Origin: Datnioides undecimradiatus
Lineage: Eukaryota; Chordata; Actinopteri; Lobotiformes; Datnioididae
Assembly (NCBI GenBank): GCA_008933995.1
Contig: WARS01000033.1
Location: 994,501-1,058,500, forward strand
Direction: 5' to 3'
DNA length: 64,000 nt
Shown: one piece after another, positions 59,343 to 64,000 of the stretch
Position numbering within the stretch: position 1 is the first letter of the stretch
Layout of the letters: every line of letters begins with the position of its first letter
Notes under the pieces: generated by a model
What the model was told of the DNA's origin: nothing
Databases searched by the model: none
Seen by the model: only the letters and a program-made list of their open reading frames with translations
Translations under genes and position numbers: made by a program

Positions 59343-61915
59343 GTAACGTAAAGGGCTTTTTCCTTCGCTGCGCCCCGAGTCTCTGAGGGGTCGGCAGGAA
59401 CAAGGCTACTTTTGTGCGCACATTTCGATCACCAATACCATCGATAATCGATATTACTGCTGGAATTCACCTTGAGGAGATTTCTAAAAGCAGATCAGTT
59501 GCATGATGGAGACTTTTTGCCAAAGCTGGAACGGTAAAGTCAGACTTTGGCAGAGTTAATGTGGAGTGATCAGTATCTGTGGAGGGAGGGATGCAGTTCA
59601 TGGGTTAAACCATGCTCACTTCTGCTGGCTGACTGTTCTGCAACAGTGCTGGCTGGCTGGTTTTAGTCCATCACGTCTGAATAGCACATTGAATTATCAA
59701 CTAGAGCCCATAGCAATGTTTAAGTTTGCATTGCTTTTGTCTTTTTCCTTACAAGTTCCTGCAGAAGTAAGACAGTCCCGAGTTCAAGTTTGGTGTTTTT
59801 CTGTCTGACTCTGCTTTGCTCAGACATATTAGGACTAGGTATTTTATCAAACATACATAAAACAATATAGCCTATTTTATTAGTCTTTATTTATTAGTCA
59901 CACCTTTTAAGATTGCATGTTTGATGCTTCTGAAGTTAAAAATGTGTCTTGGTTAGAGCTGGAAACAAGGAATCAAACAATCAGTGAACTTGACTAATTT
60001 GAAAAAGTGTTGGATGCAGGCTTTTTAGACCAGTTCCAACAGTCTGAGCTGCAGACACATGACGGGCGGGGAATATAAATATGAGCTTTGATATGTAGCC
60101 CTAAAAATACCTCTGCGCTGTTCACCTTCACTTTGAGAAAAATCAGCTCAGGGCTGCATTTAAATAATTAATATTTTCCACTCATCTATTAATTGTTATT
60201 ATGATTAATTAACCAGCCACCATATTTCCTTGCATCTAAGAAATAATACCATCACGACCCGAGGCCCAGGTGGCATTGTGTCCGAATATCAAATGTAGGA
60301 TCAACAGATTTTTAATATACAGTGACATGAACAAGGAACAAGTATTAATAAGTAAGTAATATTAAGTATTAATTCCTCACATTGGGGGAGCTGTAACCTG
60401 CATGCATGTTTGCCATTATTGCTTGATTGCTTATTTGACTATTAATTGGGCTTGCAGCGATATAAAGGGTTTCACTGTATGTGGTGATGTGGAGATACAC
60501 ATTCGTCACTCCGTGTTCACTTGCCCTTCTGCAGAATTGAATTCTACCACAAATAATATGAGTATTTATTATATCAGGCTACTATATTTTGAGGAACTGC
60601 AGTAAAGCATTTGCTCGACCAAAAACCCTTGCGGTTTTTTCTCGTGAAGGGTCATTTGAATCCTAACTGATTCTTAAAAATACTAATAACTGCGTAATAC
60701 TGCTGTTACACATCATTGCAGCCCTATGATTAATCTGTTGTCGACACAGTTTGCTGTCAAATTACTAAAGAGTGTCAGCACTATGAACTAAAATAAGGTG
60801 AAATGTTTTTCTGCATGAATTTAATAATTTGTATATTTATATATATTGCAGTGACGCTAATTTGGTTAAAAAGTGCCATTAAGTCACCTCTACATCACCT
60901 TCAAGTAGCGCAGACCTAATACAAGTCCTACTAAATTACTACCCACTGAATGTCGTGAAAAGGCCCAAAGCAAGTAGATGTTACATCAGGCTGGTTGAGG
61001 CTCTCAGGAGTCCTCAGTAAAAATAGATCCTTGGCTCCTGACACAGTTACAGCTCTGGTGTGATAAATTAGCCCCGAGTCGTCTCAATGTTTGTGTCTTG
61101 GCCTCCATCCTCATGTTCACCACAGAGGAATGTGACTCCTCATGAGGTCAAATGTCAAAATGAAGTTGGGGAGAGGCAGCGTTTGCGCGTTCCAACTCGA
61201 TCTTTCCTTGTTTATCAAGCGCAACACGAAATACACGCACGCCCTGGACAGCTCACAGAACTAGAATGGACTCCAGTCTAGACGGCGTTTAAATCACTAC
61301 CAAAGGCTTTTCCACCAGGCCTGTGCCAAGAGCTCCACTAAGGTCATGGAATTTACTCTCATGTTCAGAGCAGAGACGGTGGGCCAAGTCTTGTCTCTCT
61401 GTGAAGCACAGCAGTTGGGTTTGGAGGTTGTTTCGGTCGACCAGAGTGAAGGTACTGCAGTAATGGGCCATTTATGACCTCCAGGCCTGCACGTCTGGCC
61501 ATCTGGGTGTGCGTGGCTAGACTCGTCTGACCGAAGCAACTCAGAAATAAATCCTGGGAAGTGAATATTAGGGAACACACTGTGCAGAGGTGTAGTTCAA
61601 CCCCCGGATCTGGCTGTTACGTGTATGTAGGAAGTGCAGATTTTATAGCAGAGGGGTATCATGAGAGCTTGGAGAAAGTGTAAACTATGGGTATAAGTTT
61701 TAATAAGACTGGCTCCTGCGTTATCAGACAGCACTGTGATTAGTTCTTAACTGTGCTGCTCAGTAATGACCTACATCAGTATGGAAAGCCCGCATCATCA
61801 GGACTACAGCTGTATCTAATTATTCAAGGAATGCAGGGCTTTTGTAAGAAAAGGCTGTGCAGAATATGGGCTGGCTTTCTCAAATCCTTCTCTTCCCCCC
61901 ACTTCTCCCTCTCAG
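59343..61915 (+). other. DSE: DSE intron 1
   Basis: Begins gtaacg and ends in a long pyrimidine tract (cttcccccc, then acttctccctctcag). AT-rich. A near-palindrome atcgataatcgat lies at about 59443. No exon or repeat confidently recognised. Confidence 0.6.
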
Positions 61916-61963
61916 CTGAGCTCCTTCGGCTATGCCACAGTCCCCTCTCTGATGATACGATGA
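61916..61963 (+). promoter_or_regulatory. DSE: Upstream-ORF chain in the DSE leader
   Basis: Between the acceptor (61915) and the main ATG (61960) lie two tiny ORFs in a chain. 61932-61952 reads MPQSPL and its stop TGA ends on the A that begins the next ATG. 61952-61963 reads MIR and its stop TGA (61961-61963) overlaps the main start (61960-61962) as ATGA. Such overlaps permit termination-reinitiation. Function is inferred; the sequence is plain. Confidence 0.6.
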
Positions 61964-62411
61964 GAACCCACACCCGCGGGGCCCCCACAGTCTTCTTCAT
62001 AAGTCTGCTGTGGCCCCTGTTCGGCCCAGTGACGGCAGCGTTGGCGTCGGAGGCAGCAGCAACGGCAGCGGAAGTGGACCCCAGTGGGGGAATACCCTTC
62101 ATGGGAGGCAACTACGATGGTCATCCAATGCTGTACTTCAGTCGGGGGGATGTGGAGGAGATGCAGTATGCAGCCGCTGGGACTCATCGGGACATGGCGA
62201 GGAGGATCCGAGAAGCTGGTGAAACCATGCTGGAGCACCCTGAGGAGTACCTGCCCCCCTGGAGCCCCGCAGAGTTCAGCGCCCGCTGGAACGAGGTGTA
62301 TGGAAACAACCTGGGTTTACTGTCCATGTTCTGCCTGCTGTACCCCCACAGGGCCGGGGCCCTCGATATGGCCAAGGACTACATGGAGAGGATGGCGGCT
62401 CAGCCTAGTTG
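61960..62411 (+). CDS. DSE: DSE, dermatan-sulfate epimerase, first coding exon (gene continues beyond the window)
   Basis: ATG at 61960 (A at -3) gives MRTHTRGAP, identical to the start of human DSE as I remember it, then a hydrophobic signal segment ([20 protein letters not shown]). After an alanine-rich stretch the conserved domain begins: [37 protein letters not shown] and [16 protein letters not shown]. The exon ends in phase 2 in the Trp codon (ttg|gtacat), as in the human exon before LVKDAPWDE. It encodes 150 of about 950 residues, so the catalytic residues lie outside the window. DSE converts glucuronic to iduronic acid in chondroitin/dermatan sulfate within the ER/Golgi lumen. The open frame extends upstream to 61753, but only from a GTG and across the acceptor, so 61960 is the start. 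DSEL, the paralogue, is intronless in its coding region, which argues for DSE. Confidence 0.95.
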
Positions 62412-64000
62412 GTACATTTTCTGTCTTTTTATTACTTCATCTCTTTAATTTGACACAGTTTTTTGTTTTTACTGAGAAAAGCAGAATCCCATAGAGTTTA
62501 TAGATGGTACCAGATTTCTGTCTCCATCTCCATGAATTAACTCAGTATTAATTCTAAACCCTCCCCCTCAGGGGTCCCATCTCCAGAGCCGTCTCATTTT
62601 TCTCTGTGGGCAGAGTTCTGGTAAAGATACATTGTGGTCCGATAAGTCTGTGGTGCAGGAAATATGTTTAGCAGCTGTTTGCTTAGCATGCCCCCCACCC
62701 CCGCCGATGACAGGAAATGAAATGTTCAGATGTGAGCTGAATAGCCCACTGCAGTGGCCGGGGCTGAGACTGAAGCTCAGGGTCCAGGTGACCAGGCGGG
62801 GATTGACTGGGCTCTGCTCCTAATTGTGAAAATGATGTGAACCAGGGCTCCCACAAATCCCACGGATGTCTTTTTAATTAGTTGTCCAAAAATGTCAGAA
62901 ATGTGTCTGGATACTTTGGAAGGGAGGCATTTAGCCGTATGAAGGATGTCATCTAGTGATAATTAGTTTAGTTTAGATTAGTTGTCAAGTGCCGATTGTC
63001 TTGTTTTTGTTTTTTTAGTAGTCATTTTGCCAGAAATGGTTTTTTTTTGTAAAATGTTTTTACAACGTCCCAGAACCCCAGGCGGTATCTTCAGATGACC
63101 TGTTTTGATCTATCAGCAGATGGAAACCTATGAGTTACCACTGTAACCACTTATTCACAGCATAGCTACACTGCAGCATTAAGTAAACCAGGCAGTGTGG
63201 TAACCTGATTAATCGCTCATCAGTTTTGAATGACTGCTCATCTGAAACCAACAATGAAAACAACGAAAATCTTAAATCTCCCATATATATTGATACTAAG
63301 CCCTTCCTACAGATAGGGCCATAAGTGTGCTATTGTAGCACATTAGTAATGACCATGTTGCCAACCAATCTTTGCACAATAAACACTGGGCAGCACTGTT
63401 ACTCACCTTGGCAGTATGCCACCTGAGTGTGATTGGTACCTAATCTGGATAGTTGTGTTTCCATGACATCCTGTCGTTTCCAGCCACAGCTGACTAAATG
63501 ACTCAGTGATGCTTCATGTGACATGAACATCAGCCACGTTCATATAGAACCTGTGAGTTTGTGGTTCTGACATGGTCTGCCACATGTTAGCCCTGCTGTG
63601 GTTGGACACCTGTCAACAAATCCATTACCACTGGTTTCACTGCCCCAGTGAGACCATGGCAAGTGTGGAGAAGAGCAGATGATGAAGATGTCCTACCTGT
63701 GCTGGCTCTATTGTTGATGTCAGCATGTGTCATTTGTAAACTAGTGCCTGTGGTTCCTGTGTGGTTTGTTACACAGTAGGATTAATGAAGTGAGGTATGT
63801 TGAGCCTAAAGGTTTTAATGTCACCACAGAGGCTCTCTTTTAATTATGCTAGATCACCATGGTAACCTATGCTGAACATACAGCCTGGTCTGCAGCAGGT
63901 TATGCTCTGAGTTTTGGATTAATGTTGTTGTTAAAGGTGCCGCCGTTTGGAAATGGCATCACTATTCCTGCAGATTGTACGTTAGTAATATCGCAGAGAA
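62412..64000 (+). other. DSE: DSE intron 2 (incomplete)
   Basis: Follows a gtacat donor, a weaker form than the usual gtaagt or gtgagt. The next DSE exon (expected to begin LVKDAPW) is not in the window. No repeat or other gene recognised. Confidence 0.7.

Noticed and set aside
61753-61959. Possible N-terminal extension of DSE
   Set aside because: The frame is open upstream only from a GTG and runs through the pyrimidine tract and acceptor at 61915; the known DSE start matches 61960.
1-64000. An undescribed microbial-type system (defence island, CRISPR, operon)
   Set aside because: The window is vertebrate chromosome with spliced genes and teleost repeats; no such layout is present.

Overview
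This is vertebrate nuclear DNA, almost certainly from a ray-finned (teleost) fish. Coding sequence is split into short exons with GT/AG borders. The three recognisable proteins are vertebrate. The introns carry many diverged copies of dispersed repeats that I know from teleost genomes. No bacterial-type operon, CRISPR array, rRNA or tRNA was seen. I could not identify the species.

Three genes account for all coding sequence I can support. (1) NT5DC1 (5'-nucleotidase domain-containing 1, HAD superfamily) runs on the + strand as 12 coding exons from 1011 to 54204. The exons join in frame to a 459-residue protein with all four HAD motifs. (2) COL10A1 (type X collagen, short-chain network collagen of hypertrophic cartilage) lies on the - strand inside the 28.6-kb intron 6 of NT5DC1. 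It has a TATA box at 10353-10360, a 5' UTR exon, a signal-peptide exon (9583-9715) and one large exon (4741-6587) with the triple helix and C1q-like NC1 domain, 654 residues in all. (3) DSE (dermatan-sulfate epimerase) begins on the + strand near the right end. A GC-rich promoter and non-coding exon end at 59342, and the first coding exon is 61960-62411. The rest of the gene lies beyond the window. The NT5DC1/COL10A1 nesting with DSE downstream matches the human 6q22 neighbourhood from memory, so this is conserved synteny. COL10A1 and DSE both act in extracellular matrix, but nothing here shows that they are co-regulated.

Layout: 1-180 dispersed repeat fragment; 590-1010 NT5DC1 promoter; 1011-4037 NT5DC1 exons 1-6; 4038-10325 COL10A1 (reverse); 10326-32683 rest of NT5DC1 intron 6, with repeats and a possible old solo LTR; 32684-54204 NT5DC1 exons 7-12 with repeat-bearing introns, including a decayed LINE endonuclease fragment; 54205-59040 intergenic; 59041-59342 DSE promoter and exon 1; 59343-61915 DSE intron; 61916-62411 DSE exon 2; 62412-64000 DSE intron.

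No new molecular system was found. The observations most worth a second look are: a chain of tiny upstream ORFs in the DSE leader whose stops overlap the next start codon; a step in NT5DC1 third-position GC from about 49% (exons 3-6, around COL10A1) to about 88% (exons 7-9); an extra cysteine in the COL10A1 NC1 domain; a perfect 14-bp hairpin in a COL10A1 intron; and an 80%-identical repeat pair shared by two NT5DC1 introns. Repeat identities and comparisons with human proteins are from memory, without database searches.
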